Shown: piece after piece, positions 45,803 to 53,916 of the stretch | Layout of the letters: each line of letters starts with the position of its first letter | How positions within the stretch are numbered: the first letter of the stretch is position 1 | Source of the DNA: Streptomyces ochraceiscleroticus | GTDB taxonomy: Bacteria > Actinomycetota > Actinomycetes > Streptomycetales > Streptomycetaceae | DNA: 64,000 nt | Direction: 5' to 3' | NCBI RefSeq assembly: GCF_000720485.1 | Contig: NZ_JOAX01000009.1 | Coordinates: 62,001 to 126,000, forward strand | The notes under the pieces: model-generated | Database searches by the model: none | The model's input: only the letters and a program-made list of their open reading frames with translations | What the model was told of the DNA's origin: nothing | Translations under genes and position numbers: made by a program

Positions 45803-46870
45803 ATGAGCACGGAAACGCTGACGGCCGAGGCCGACTTCGTCGCCCCCCGCGCGGCCATCGACGATCTCCTCCGGGAGTTCCTGACGGAGAAGGCGCACAC
45901 CGCCGCCATGCCGGGCCAGTCGGCGCTCGCTCTCCTGCTGCGTGACTTCCTCGACGGAGGGAAGCGGGTGCGCCCACTGCTGTGCGTGACCGGATGGCAC
46001 GCGGCAGGGGGGCCGGGTGACCCCGCGAACGCCGTCAGGGTGGCCGCCTCCATCGAACTGGCGCATGCCTGCGCTCTCGTCCACGACGACATCATGGACG
46101 CGGCCGACAGCCGCCGCGGACGCCCCACGGTGCACCGGGTCCTGGCCGACAACCACCAACTGCCGTCGATGGCCGAGCGGTTCGGCCTCAGCGGGGCCAT
46201 CCTCGTGGGTGACCTCGCCCTCGTCTGGTCCGACGAACTGCTGCACACCACGCCCATGCCCGACACCCACCGGGCAGCCGTACTGCGCTGTGTCGACCTC
46301 GCGCGGAGCGAGCTGATCGCCGGTCAGCACCTGGACCTGCTCACCACCGGCGACCTCGACGTGAGCGTCGAGACGACGCTCACCGTCGTCCGCTACAAGA
46401 CGGCCAAGTACACCGTCGAACGCCCCTTGCAGGTAGGCGCCGCCCTCGCCGGTGCCGGGCAGCAGGTCATGGACGCGTGCAGCGCCTTCGGCGTGCCCCT
46501 GGGGGAGGCGTTCCAACTCCGGGACGACGTGCTCGGAGTGTTCGGCGACCCGGACCGGATGGGCAAGTCGCACCTGGACGACCTCCGCGAGGGCAAGTGC
46601 ACCAGCCTCATCGCCCATGCCCTGCGTGCCGCCGTTCCCGCCCAGGCCCGCCGGCTGCGCGCACTGATCGGCGACCCGCACCTGGGGGAGCCGGAAGCCG
46701 CGGAGGTCCGGGACATCCTCATGAGCACCGGCGCCCGGGCCGCGGTCGAGCGGATGATCGAGGAGAGGTACCGGCAGGCCCTGGACGCCCTGGCCGCCGC
46801 GCCCTTCCCGCCCGCCGCGGTCCGCACGCTGGAGACCGTCGCCGAGGCGACCGTACACCGCACGGCATGA
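45803..46870 (+). CDS. Trans-isoprenyl (polyprenyl) diphosphate synthase
   Basis: This 355-residue isoprenyl chain elongase has the first Asp-rich motif DDIMD in ELAHACALVHDDIMD, the second motif in QLRDDVLGVFGD and a GKRVRPLL near the start. The residues before DDIMD are small (Ala-Cys-Ala-Leu-Val), which in this family tends to allow chains of C20 or longer rather than farnesyl diphosphate. Shine-Dalgarno is weak at ATG 45803. It precedes a UbiA-family gene and probably makes the prenyl diphosphate used by it and by the convergent cyclase. Confidence 0.87.
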   Translation: MSTETLTAEADFVAPRAAIDDLLREFLTEKAHTAAMPGQSALALLLRDFLDGGKRVRPLLCVTGWHAAGGPGDPANAVRVAASIELAHACALVHDDIMDAADSRRGRPTVHRVLADNHQLPSMAERFGLSGAILVGDLALVWSDELLHTTPMPDTHRAAVLRCVDLARSELIAGQHLDLLTTGDLDVSVETTLTVVRYKTAKYTVERPLQVGAALAGAGQQVMDACSAFGVPLGEAFQLRDDVLGVFGDPDRMGKSHLDDLREGKCTSLIAHALRAAVPAQARRLRALIGDPHLGEPEAAEVRDILMSTGARAAVERMIEERYRQALDALAAAPFPPAAVRTLETVAEATVHRTA

Positions 46871-46928
46871 GTCCCGCGGACACGCACACCCACACCGCCT
46901 GCCCGAGCACGGAGTACGGAGCCGAGCA

Positions 46929-47828
46929 ATGACCACGTTGACGACGAGCGCGCCCGCGACGGTGGCACACACCATCTGGCGGGAAGTCCGGGTGAGTTGG
47001 CTGTTCATCCGTGTCGACCGCTGGGCCACCGTGTTCCCCGCCACCTGCTTCGTCATGGCGGCCGCCAGCCACGCACGGCTCGCCCCGGGAGAGGCCGTAG
47101 CCGTCGTCGCCGCCGGAGCGCTGTACTTCTGGCTGTTCGTCTACGAGCACAGCCTGGCCAACCAGATCGTCGGCGTCGAAGAGGACCGCGTCAACAAGCC
47201 CGCACGCCCGCTCGTCACCGGACAAAGCAGCGTCCGGGGCGCCCGGCTGCGCCTGGCCGCCGTCAGGATTCTCTTCCCCCTCTACGGCTACTGCCTGGGC
47301 GTCCTGGAATGGGCCCTGTTGTGGCAGCTCCTGTCCCTGCTCCACAACGGCTACGGGTGGAGCCGTCACTGGCTCGGGCGGAACCTCTACGTGGGCATCG
47401 GGATCGTCGCCCAACTGCCCGCCGCGTGGGAGATCGCCACCGGTCTCACGCCGTACGCCTGGCGCTGGATCGCGACGCTGGCGATCACCGCGTCCCTCCT
47501 GATCTCCGTGCAGGACCTCCGCGACATGGCCGGCGACCGCGCGGTCCACCGCTCCACCATGCCGATCGTCCTCGGGGAGCGGCGTACCCGGATCCTCCTG
47601 TGCGTCGGCTTCGCCGTCGGACCGGCGGCCATTCACCACTTCCTGATGGCCCCCGCCGGAACACACTGGTGGACCGTCGCCACGGACGTCCTCCTGGGGG
47701 GCTGGAGTCTGTTGCTGGCCGCCCGGGTCGCCTTGCTGCGCGGACCGGAGAACGACCAGCGGACCTACCGCCTGGTGGAACAGTGGTACACCTTCGCTCT
47801 CGCCGCCTCCATCTACACACTTCGCTGA
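46929..47828 (+). CDS. UbiA-family prenyltransferase or terpene cyclase
   Basis: This 299-residue membrane protein has some eight helices. Motif I reads N78-QIVG-VEED86-RVNKP (N-x3-G-x3-D, so the usual middle Asp is Gly), and motif II is D196-LRD199-MAGD203 (DxxDxxGD). The second motif is intact for Mg-diphosphate binding. UbiA proteins of this kind include both prenyltransferases and true terpene cyclases, as for somaliensene-type products. Without an aromatic-acceptor gene near, cyclase or tail-to-head chemistry is plausible. It begins 58 bases after the polyprenyl synthase and precedes an ABC exporter. Confidence 0.8.
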   Translation: MTTLTTSAPATVAHTIWREVRVSWLFIRVDRWATVFPATCFVMAAASHARLAPGEAVAVVAAGALYFWLFVYEHSLANQIVGVEEDRVNKPARPLVTGQSSVRGARLRLAAVRILFPLYGYCLGVLEWALLWQLLSLLHNGYGWSRHWLGRNLYVGIGIVAQLPAAWEIATGLTPYAWRWIATLAITASLLISVQDLRDMAGDRAVHRSTMPIVLGERRTRILLCVGFAVGPAAIHHFLMAPAGTHWWTVATDVLLGGWSLLLAARVALLRGPENDQRTYRLVEQWYTFALAASIYTLR

Positions 47829-47843
47829 CCAAGGAGGCCCGTC

Positions 47844-48479
47844 GTGCGGGCAGAGGACACGCAACGGCCGTCACGGTTGCGGATCGGCGGGGTGTGGAAG
47901 GCGTACGGCCGCAGGCAGGTGCTGCGCGGCGCCGACCTCGACGTACGGGCAGGGACGCTGACCGGAGTCGTCGGTGAGAACGGCGCGGGCAAGAGCACAC
48001 TGCTCCGGATCGCCGTGGGGCAGCTGACACCCGACCGCGGCACGGTGGTACGGGCCGGGGCGGTGGGGTACTGCCCGCAACACGCCGTGCTGAACGACTC
48101 CTTCACCGTCGGACAGCACCTGCGGCTGTTCCAGGTGGCGCACCGGCTGCCGACGCTGGACCGGGCCCACGAACTGATGGACCTCCTGGGGCTCACCGAC
48201 TGCCGGCGACAGCGCACCGGCGAACTGAGCGGAGGGACGCGGCAGAAGCTCAACCTGCTGCTCGCCCTGATGCACGACCCGCAGCTCCTGGTACTGGACG
48301 AGCCCTACCAGGGCTTCGACTGGGACACCCATCAGCGTTTCTGGTCCCTGGCCGCCCGGCTGCGCGACGAGGGCCGGTCGATCGTCGTGGTCTCGCACCT
48401 GCTGCACGACCTGCACCATTTCGACGCGGTCGGCCGTCTGCGCGAAGGCCGCCTCGACATCGAGGAGCTCGTCCGATGA
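47844..48479 (+). CDS. ABC transporter ATPase
   Basis: This 211-residue ABC ATPase has Walker A VGENGAGKST, the signature LSGGTRQKLNLLLALM and Walker B LLVLDEPYQGFDWDTHQR, with an H-loop in VVVSHLLHDLHH. AAGGAGG lies 6 bases before the GTG start. Its stop overlaps the permease start (ATGA). With the permease it forms a small two-gene exporter inside the terpenoid operon, likely exporting the product or giving resistance. Confidence 0.87.
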   Translation: MRAEDTQRPSRLRIGGVWKAYGRRQVLRGADLDVRAGTLTGVVGENGAGKSTLLRIAVGQLTPDRGTVVRAGAVGYCPQHAVLNDSFTVGQHLRLFQVAHRLPTLDRAHELMDLLGLTDCRRQRTGELSGGTRQKLNLLLALMHDPQLLVLDEPYQGFDWDTHQRFWSLAARLRDEGRSIVVVSHLLHDLHHFDAVGRLREGRLDIEELVR

Positions 48480-49321
48480 GTCTGCACCGGGCGGCGTTCG
48501 CCGAGATGCTGCGCTGCACCCTGCTGGGCCACCTGCGCAACCGTCTGGCCCTGCTCCTGGCGGTCGTGTTCATCCCCGCGTGGATCGCCGTGGCGCGCCT
48601 GTGCGCTCCGGACCGGCCGCTGCGCTTCGCCTTGGACGCCGCCGGCACCGACGCCCTCGCCCGGGCGAGTCATGTCAGCGAGGTCGCCAACGCCCTCGCG
48701 GCCGTCACCCTGGTCACCGGATTCGTGATGTTCATGGAGACGTTCAAGGCCGGGGAACTGGACCGCCGGCTCCTCCTGGCCGGCTACCCCCGGGTCCCCA
48801 TGCTGCTGGCCAAGGTCGCCGCCGTCGCCCTCATCGCTGCACTCCTGGCCCTGTACACCACGGCCCTGCTGTGGTTCGCCCTGCCCGTACGCCAGTTGGG
48901 GCCGCTGGCCCTTGCCGTTCTCGGTGCCGGACTCGCGTACGGCGGTATCGGCCTCCTGCTGGGCTCGTTGGTACGAGGTGAGCTGGAGGGCTTCTTCCTC
49001 GTCATCATGCTCAGCCTGGTCGACACCGGCCTGCAGAACCCCGTCCTCAACGTGGCCGACCTGCCCGGCCTCGCCGCACTTCCCCTGTACGGCGCGAACC
49101 AACTGGCGCTGGCCGCGGCGTTCACCTCCCTCGCCCCCTGGTCCCAGGGCCTCCTCTCGCTCGCCTGGTCCGCCGGGGCCGGCTCGCTGGCCCTGCTCGT
49201 CTTCCACGCCCGCACCCGCTCCCACTGCGAGGCGGGCACGGACCCGGACACCGGAACCGCCCCCGCTAGCGGGACCCGGCTCCGTTGTTCTGTCGCCGGA
49301 CGTAGCGGCCCAGCGCGGTGA
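48476..49321 (+). CDS. ABC-2 type permease
   Basis: This 281-residue permease has about six hydrophobic segments (LALLLAVVFIPAWIAVARL, ANALAAVTLVTGFVMFMETF, LLAKVAAVALIAALLAL and later ones). The ATG overlaps the ATPase stop. The last 56 bases overlap the 3' end of the convergent squalene-hopene-type cyclase gene; the tail residues are low complexity and may not be conserved. It completes the exporter of the terpenoid locus. Confidence 0.8.
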   Translation: MSLHRAAFAEMLRCTLLGHLRNRLALLLAVVFIPAWIAVARLCAPDRPLRFALDAAGTDALARASHVSEVANALAAVTLVTGFVMFMETFKAGELDRRLLLAGYPRVPMLLAKVAAVALIAALLALYTTALLWFALPVRQLGPLALAVLGAGLAYGGIGLLLGSLVRGELEGFFLVIMLSLVDTGLQNPVLNVADLPGLAALPLYGANQLALAAAFTSLAPWSQGLLSLAWSAGAGSLALLVFHARTRSHCEAGTDPDTGTAPASGTRLRCSVAGRSGPAR

Positions 49322-51209
49322 GGGGAAAGACGTGCCCGTACAGGCCGTAGTGCAGCGCGTTGAAATCGGGGATGGCGGTGCCGGTGCAGTACGGCTCGTC
49401 CCAGGAGCCGGAGGCCGACTGCGTGCGGATCAGCCGACGCACCCCGGCTTCGACCGCCGCGCCCTCGCGTTCCCCCGCGGAGAGCAGTGCGAGCAGTGCC
49501 CACGCGGTCTGTGAGGCCGTGGACGGGCCGCGTCCGGCGTACGACGGATCGCTGTAGGAGCGCCACTCCTCCCCCCAGCCGCCGTCCGCGTTCTGTACGG
49601 ACTCCAGCCAGGCGACGGCACGCCGGACGGCGGGGTGGCCGAGCGGGACCCCGGCGGTGATCAGGGCGGGGACCACGCACCCGGTGCCGTAGAGGTAGTT
49701 CACCCCCCAGCGGCCGAACCAGGCACCGTTGTCCTCCTGCTCGTCGAGCAGCCAGCGGACACCGCGTCGGGTGCGCGGATCGTCCTTCAGCCCGAGAGCG
49801 GCCAGCATCTCCACGACGTGGGCGGTCACGTCGGCGGTGGGCGGGTCGGTGCAGTAACCGACGTCGAAGAAGGGGACCTTGTCGGGCAGGGAGCTGGTGT
49901 TGTCGGCGTCGAAGGCCCCCCATGCGCCGTTCTCGCTCTGCATACCGAGGTTCCAGCGCAGCGCCCTGCCCACCGCCGCCTCGACGCGCGCCGGGTCGGG
50001 GTGGGCGACACGGTGCAGCGCGAGCGCCACTTCCGCGGTGTCGTCGGTGTCGGGGGAGGTCTCGTTGTGGAATTCGAAGGCCCAGCCGCCGGGCTCCAGA
50101 CGCGGCCGTCGCACGGCCCAGTCACCGCGACGCGTGGTCTGCCGGGCGAGCATCCAGTCGGCGGCCCCGACGAGTGCCGGGTGGTCGGCGGGCAGACCGG
50201 CGTCGACGAGCGCGATGGTGGAGAGGCAGGTGTCCCAGACGGGGGACTGGCACAGCTCCGTCCGCCGCACGCCGTCCTCGGGCCAGTCGGCATAGCTGTC
50301 CAAGGCGCCCAGGGCGGACTTGAGCACCGGGTGGTCCAGCGCGAAACCGTGCAGATACAAGGCGATCACGCCCAGTGTGCTGAAGGTGCGGATGCCTCCC
50401 CAGCCGCCGTCCGCCTCCTGGCGTGCGACGAGCCACTGGACGCAGGCGTTCACCGCGGTCCGGCGGACCCAGCGCGAGCCGACCCTGCGGTGGACGCGCA
50501 GAACAGTGTCCAGACGCTGGAAGAACCCCTCCCAACTGCCGATCGGAGCCTTGCGTGCCGGACGCGGGGGTGCGCCGCGGCCGGTGAAGAGCTCGTCGAT
50601 GCGGAAGGGCGCAGGTTTCACGGGACGGTGCGCGCCGATCACGAGGAGCGGCACCAGTGCCAAGCGCATGAAGGAGTTGAAGGAGTAGATGTTCAGCGGT
50701 GCCCAGCGCGGCAGCGCGATCATCTCCGGCGGCATCTCGGGCAGGTCGTCCCAGCTCCACCAGCCGAACAGGGCGAGCCAGACGCGGGCCGGCAACTTAC
50801 TGGCCGCCACCCCGCCGTGCTCCCGCGCCCACGCCGCCGAGCGCAGCATGTGCGGCTCGTCCGGGCCGTCCCCGGCCAGCCGGAGCGCCACGTACGCCTG
50901 GACGGTGGCCGTGATGCTGCCCGGATTGCCGTGGACGGCGGCCCACGACCCGTCCGCACGCTGCTGCGAGCGGAGCCAGCGGCCGGTCGCCGCGGTCACG
51001 CGCTCGTCCATGATGCCCAGGAACTGCCGCATCAGCAGGTCCTGGGCATCGAACATCGGGTCGGACCCCATGACGCCGCGCCAGTACCCCTCGGCGTGCT
51101 GCCGCTCCAGCAGATGGTCCGTGGCCCGCCGCACCGCTCGCCGAGCGGCCTCCTCGGTCTGCTCGGCGGCGGCTTCCGCCCGTGACGAGTCGTCGGCTGT
51201 GGTCGTCAT
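49266..51209 (-). CDS. shc: Squalene-hopene-cyclase-type class II triterpene cyclase
   Basis: This 647-residue class II cyclase has the protonating DxDD motif DTDD at residues 387-390, CQSPVWDT upstream of it, and several QW repeats (QEADGGWGG, QSENGAWGAFD, QEDNGAWFGRW, QNADGGWGEEW), so the fold and acid chemistry of hopene cyclases are all present. CAGGAG precedes ATG 51209. Length is normal for the family. Unlike standard hopanoid loci, no squalene-forming hpnCDE and no hpnH-like gene lie beside it; instead there are a polyprenyl synthase and UbiA enzyme converging on it. It may cyclise squalene supplied from elsewhere or a longer or unusual polyprenyl product. Confidence 0.88.
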   Translation of the reverse strand: MTTTADDSSRAEAAAEQTEEAARRAVRRATDHLLERQHAEGYWRGVMGSDPMFDAQDLLMRQFLGIMDERVTAATGRWLRSQQRADGSWAAVHGNPGSITATVQAYVALRLAGDGPDEPHMLRSAAWAREHGGVAASKLPARVWLALFGWWSWDDLPEMPPEMIALPRWAPLNIYSFNSFMRLALVPLLVIGAHRPVKPAPFRIDELFTGRGAPPRPARKAPIGSWEGFFQRLDTVLRVHRRVGSRWVRRTAVNACVQWLVARQEADGGWGGIRTFSTLGVIALYLHGFALDHPVLKSALGALDSYADWPEDGVRRTELCQSPVWDTCLSTIALVDAGLPADHPALVGAADWMLARQTTRRGDWAVRRPRLEPGGWAFEFHNETSPDTDDTAEVALALHRVAHPDPARVEAAVGRALRWNLGMQSENGAWGAFDADNTSSLPDKVPFFDVGYCTDPPTADVTAHVVEMLAALGLKDDPRTRRGVRWLLDEQEDNGAWFGRWGVNYLYGTGCVVPALITAGVPLGHPAVRRAVAWLESVQNADGGWGEEWRSYSDPSYAGRGPSTASQTAWALLALLSAGEREGAAVEAGVRRLIRTQSASGSWDEPYCTGTAIPDFNALHYGLYGHVFPLTALGRYVRRQNNGAGSR

Positions 51210-51349
51210 GGCACTCCTGCACGTCACGGGAACCGAATATGCCGCGAAACTATACGTAAGGGATAAGTCGGCACATTGGGACGCGCGGGCAGGCACGTAT
51301 CCGTCTCACGGAAGGCCACGCGGTGGGGTCAGCGCAGGCACGGCCGCCG

Positions 51350-52342
51350 TCAGCTTTCGTAGCCCGCCGTCAGCCGCGGGTCCCGGGTGGCGACCGGCTC
51401 CAGGATCGCCTCGACGGCCTTGAGCACCTCCGGCTCCAGCGTCACCCCTGCCGCCTTGACGTTCTCCGTGACCTGCTCGGGCCGCGAGGCGCCGATGATG
51501 GCGGCGGAGACGTTGGGGTTCTGCAGGACCCAGGCCACCGCGAGCTGGGCGAGCGAGAGCCCGGCCTGCTCGGCGAGCGGCTTGAGCTGCTGGACGCGCT
51601 CCAGTACCTCGTCCCGCAGCCAGCGCGCGACGAAGGTGGCGCCGCCCTTCTCGTCCGTGGCGCGCGTCCCGGCCGGCAGCGGCGCGCCCGGAAGGTACTT
51701 GCCGGTCAGCACGCCCTGGGCGATCGGCGACCAGACGATCTGGCCGATGCCCAGCTCCTCACTGGCGGGCACCACCTCGGCCTCGATGACCCGCCACAGC
51801 GCGGAGTACTGCGGCTGGTTGGAGATCAGCGGGACGTGCAGCTCGCGGGCGAGGGCGTGGCCCGCGCGGAGCTGGTCGGCGGTCCACTCGGACACGCCGA
51901 TGTAGTGCGCCTTGCCGGACCGGACCACGTCGGCGAACGCCTCCATGGTCTCCTCCAGCGGGGTGCTGTGGTCGTAGCGGTGGGCCTGGTACAGGTCGAC
52001 GTAGTCGGTCCGCAGCCGGCGCAGCGATCCCTCGATCGACTCCATGATGTGCTTGCGGCCCAGGCCCCGGTCGTTCCGGCCCGTGCCGGTCGGGAAGTAG
52101 ACCTTGGTGAAGATCTCCAGCCCCTCGCGCCGCTCGCCCTGGAGCGCGGCGCCGAGCACGGACTCGGCGCGGGTCTCGGCGTAGACGTCGGCGGTGTCGA
52201 AGGTGGTGATGCCCGCGTCCAGCGCGGCACGGATACAGGCGGTGGCCGCGTCCTGCTCGACCTGCGAGCCGTGTGTGAGCCAGTTGCCGTACGCGATCTC
52301 GCTGATGGTCAGGCCACTGCGGCCCAGTCGGCGGTATTCCAC
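51350..52342 (-). CDS. Aldo/keto reductase
   Basis: This 330-residue NADPH-dependent reductase of the AKR family (KCNAB-like branch) has the catalytic Asp-Tyr-Lys-His in DTADVYAETRAESVLG, FTKVYF and YQAHRYDH, and the cofactor-binding IIGASRPEQVTENV. It probably reduces an aldehyde or ketone. It stands alone, with the squalene-hopene cyclase gene on its 5' flank not on the same operon. No specific substrate can be assigned. Confidence 0.88.
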   Translation of the reverse strand: MEYRRLGRSGLTISEIAYGNWLTHGSQVEQDAATACIRAALDAGITTFDTADVYAETRAESVLGAALQGERREGLEIFTKVYFPTGTGRNDRGLGRKHIMESIEGSLRRLRTDYVDLYQAHRYDHSTPLEETMEAFADVVRSGKAHYIGVSEWTADQLRAGHALARELHVPLISNQPQYSALWRVIEAEVVPASEELGIGQIVWSPIAQGVLTGKYLPGAPLPAGTRATDEKGGATFVARWLRDEVLERVQQLKPLAEQAGLSLAQLAVAWVLQNPNVSAAIIGASRPEQVTENVKAAGVTLEPEVLKAVEAILEPVATRDPRLTAGYES

Positions 52343-52553
52343 GGTGTCAGCTCTCCTCAGTAGGACTTCTGCCCCTTCGGCACCATCCTGCCCCGTGGCT
52401 GCATGACTCCGGTGACGTGGGTACTCGGCTGATCGATCCCGGGGCAGGCGCGTGGCGCGCCGGTCTTCACGCGTGTCTGTGATGACTCGGGCGGCCGTCG
52501 CACGGTAGAAGGACGGGTAACCGGGCCCCCGCCGCCAATACGAAGGAGGTCCC

Positions 52554-53855
52554 TTGAGTAGGAAGAATATCTTTGTCGTCGGTCTGGACGAGGGAAACCT
52601 GACCGAGCTGGAGGCTCTTCCCGACGCCGGGGAATACGCCTTTCACGGCCTGCTCACCCCCGAGGAGCTGCAGGTCGGAGAGGTGTCCGTGCCGCAGCTC
52701 CTGGAAAAGGCGTACGGCATTCTGGACGCCTTCGAAGGCAGCATCGACGCCATCGTGACCTACTGGGACTTTCCCGCGAGCACTCTCGTGCCGATTCTGG
52801 GCGAGCGGTACGGAACGCGTACCACCAGCCTGGAGTCCATCGTCAAGTGCGAGCACAAATACTGGAGCCGGCTGGAACAGCAGAAGGTCATCGATGAACA
52901 CCCGCGGTTCGGGATGGTCGATCTCTCCGCCGAGCACCCAGAGCCGCCCGAGGGTGTGCGCTTCCCGATGTGGCTCAAGCCTGCTCTGTCCTATTCCTCG
53001 GAACTCGCCTACGGAGTGAAGGACGAGAAGGAGTTCCAGGAGGCCGTGGCGAAGATCCGCGAGGGCATCAGCCGGGTCGGGCGCCCCTTCGAATACATCA
53101 TGGAGCAGATGGAGCTGCCCCCGGAAATGGCCGGAGTCGGCGGCCAGGTATGCCTCGCGGAAGAGGCGATCGCCGGAATACAGGTGGCCGTGGAGGGCTA
53201 CGTCCTCAACGGTGAGGTCACCGTCTACGGCACGCTGGACTCCATCAATTACCCCGACAGCTCCAGCTTCCTGCGCCACCAGTACCCCTCTACCCTGCCG
53301 CCGGACGTCGTGCAACGGCTGCGCATCGCCAGCGAGCGGGTGATGCGGCAGATCGGCATGGAGTCGGCGACCTTCAGCATTGAATTCTTCTACGACCCGC
53401 ACACCGACGCGATCAATCTGCTGGAGATCAATCCCCGGCACTCGCAGTCGCACGCGCAGATCTTCCACTACGTCGAAGGCGTGCCGAACCACCACATCAT
53501 GGTCGCCCTGGCCCTCGACAAGGACCCGCGGCTGACGTACGGCACGGGCCCCTACCGCATGGGCGCCAAGTGGTACTACCGCTGGTTCACCGACGCGGTG
53601 GTGAAGGACGTGCCCTCCGACGCGGACATCGAGCGCATGGAGCAGGAGATCCCCGGCGTCCGCATCGACATGGTGCCGGAACCGGGCAAGCGTCTCTCCG
53701 ACAGCCCGCAGCAGGACAGCTACAGCTGCGAACTGGCCCACATCTTCACCGGCGCCGACAGCGTGGAGGAGATGACGGAGAAGTACGACCGCTGCGTGGC
53801 GGCCCTGAACCACCACTTCGAGGGCACCCCGCCGCCGGACGGCACCGGACGCTGA
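52554..53855 (+). CDS. ATP-grasp ligase family protein
   Basis: This 433-residue protein fits the ATP-grasp carboxylate-amine ligase fold: a substrate-side N-terminal domain, the ATP-binding lobe with MWLKPALSYSS and VEGYVLNGEVTVYG, and metal ligands in FSIEFFYDP and LLEINPRHSQSH (Glu and Asn). It would make a peptide or amide bond through an acyl phosphate. The start is TTG at 52554 with a perfect AAGGAGG 5 bases upstream. A CocE-type hydrolase gene follows 62 bases later. The pair may make and trim a small peptide-like compound. Confidence 0.82.
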   Translation: MSRKNIFVVGLDEGNLTELEALPDAGEYAFHGLLTPEELQVGEVSVPQLLEKAYGILDAFEGSIDAIVTYWDFPASTLVPILGERYGTRTTSLESIVKCEHKYWSRLEQQKVIDEHPRFGMVDLSAEHPEPPEGVRFPMWLKPALSYSSELAYGVKDEKEFQEAVAKIREGISRVGRPFEYIMEQMELPPEMAGVGGQVCLAEEAIAGIQVAVEGYVLNGEVTVYGTLDSINYPDSSSFLRHQYPSTLPPDVVQRLRIASERVMRQIGMESATFSIEFFYDPHTDAINLLEINPRHSQSHAQIFHYVEGVPNHHIMVALALDKDPRLTYGTGPYRMGAKWYYRWFTDAVVKDVPSDADIERMEQEIPGVRIDMVPEPGKRLSDSPQQDSYSCELAHIFTGADSVEEMTEKYDRCVAALNHHFEGTPPPDGTGR

Positions 53856-53916
53856 CCGCCGGCCCGCCGGCGAGGCGGGCGAACCCCGGCACCCAGGAAA
53901 GGAGCACGGCAGCCGC

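Noticed and set aside
45803..51209. Calling this an ordinary hopanoid cluster
   Set aside because: Only the cyclase and a prenyl synthase match; hpnC, hpnD, hpnE and hpnH are missing and a UbiA gene and exporter are present instead.
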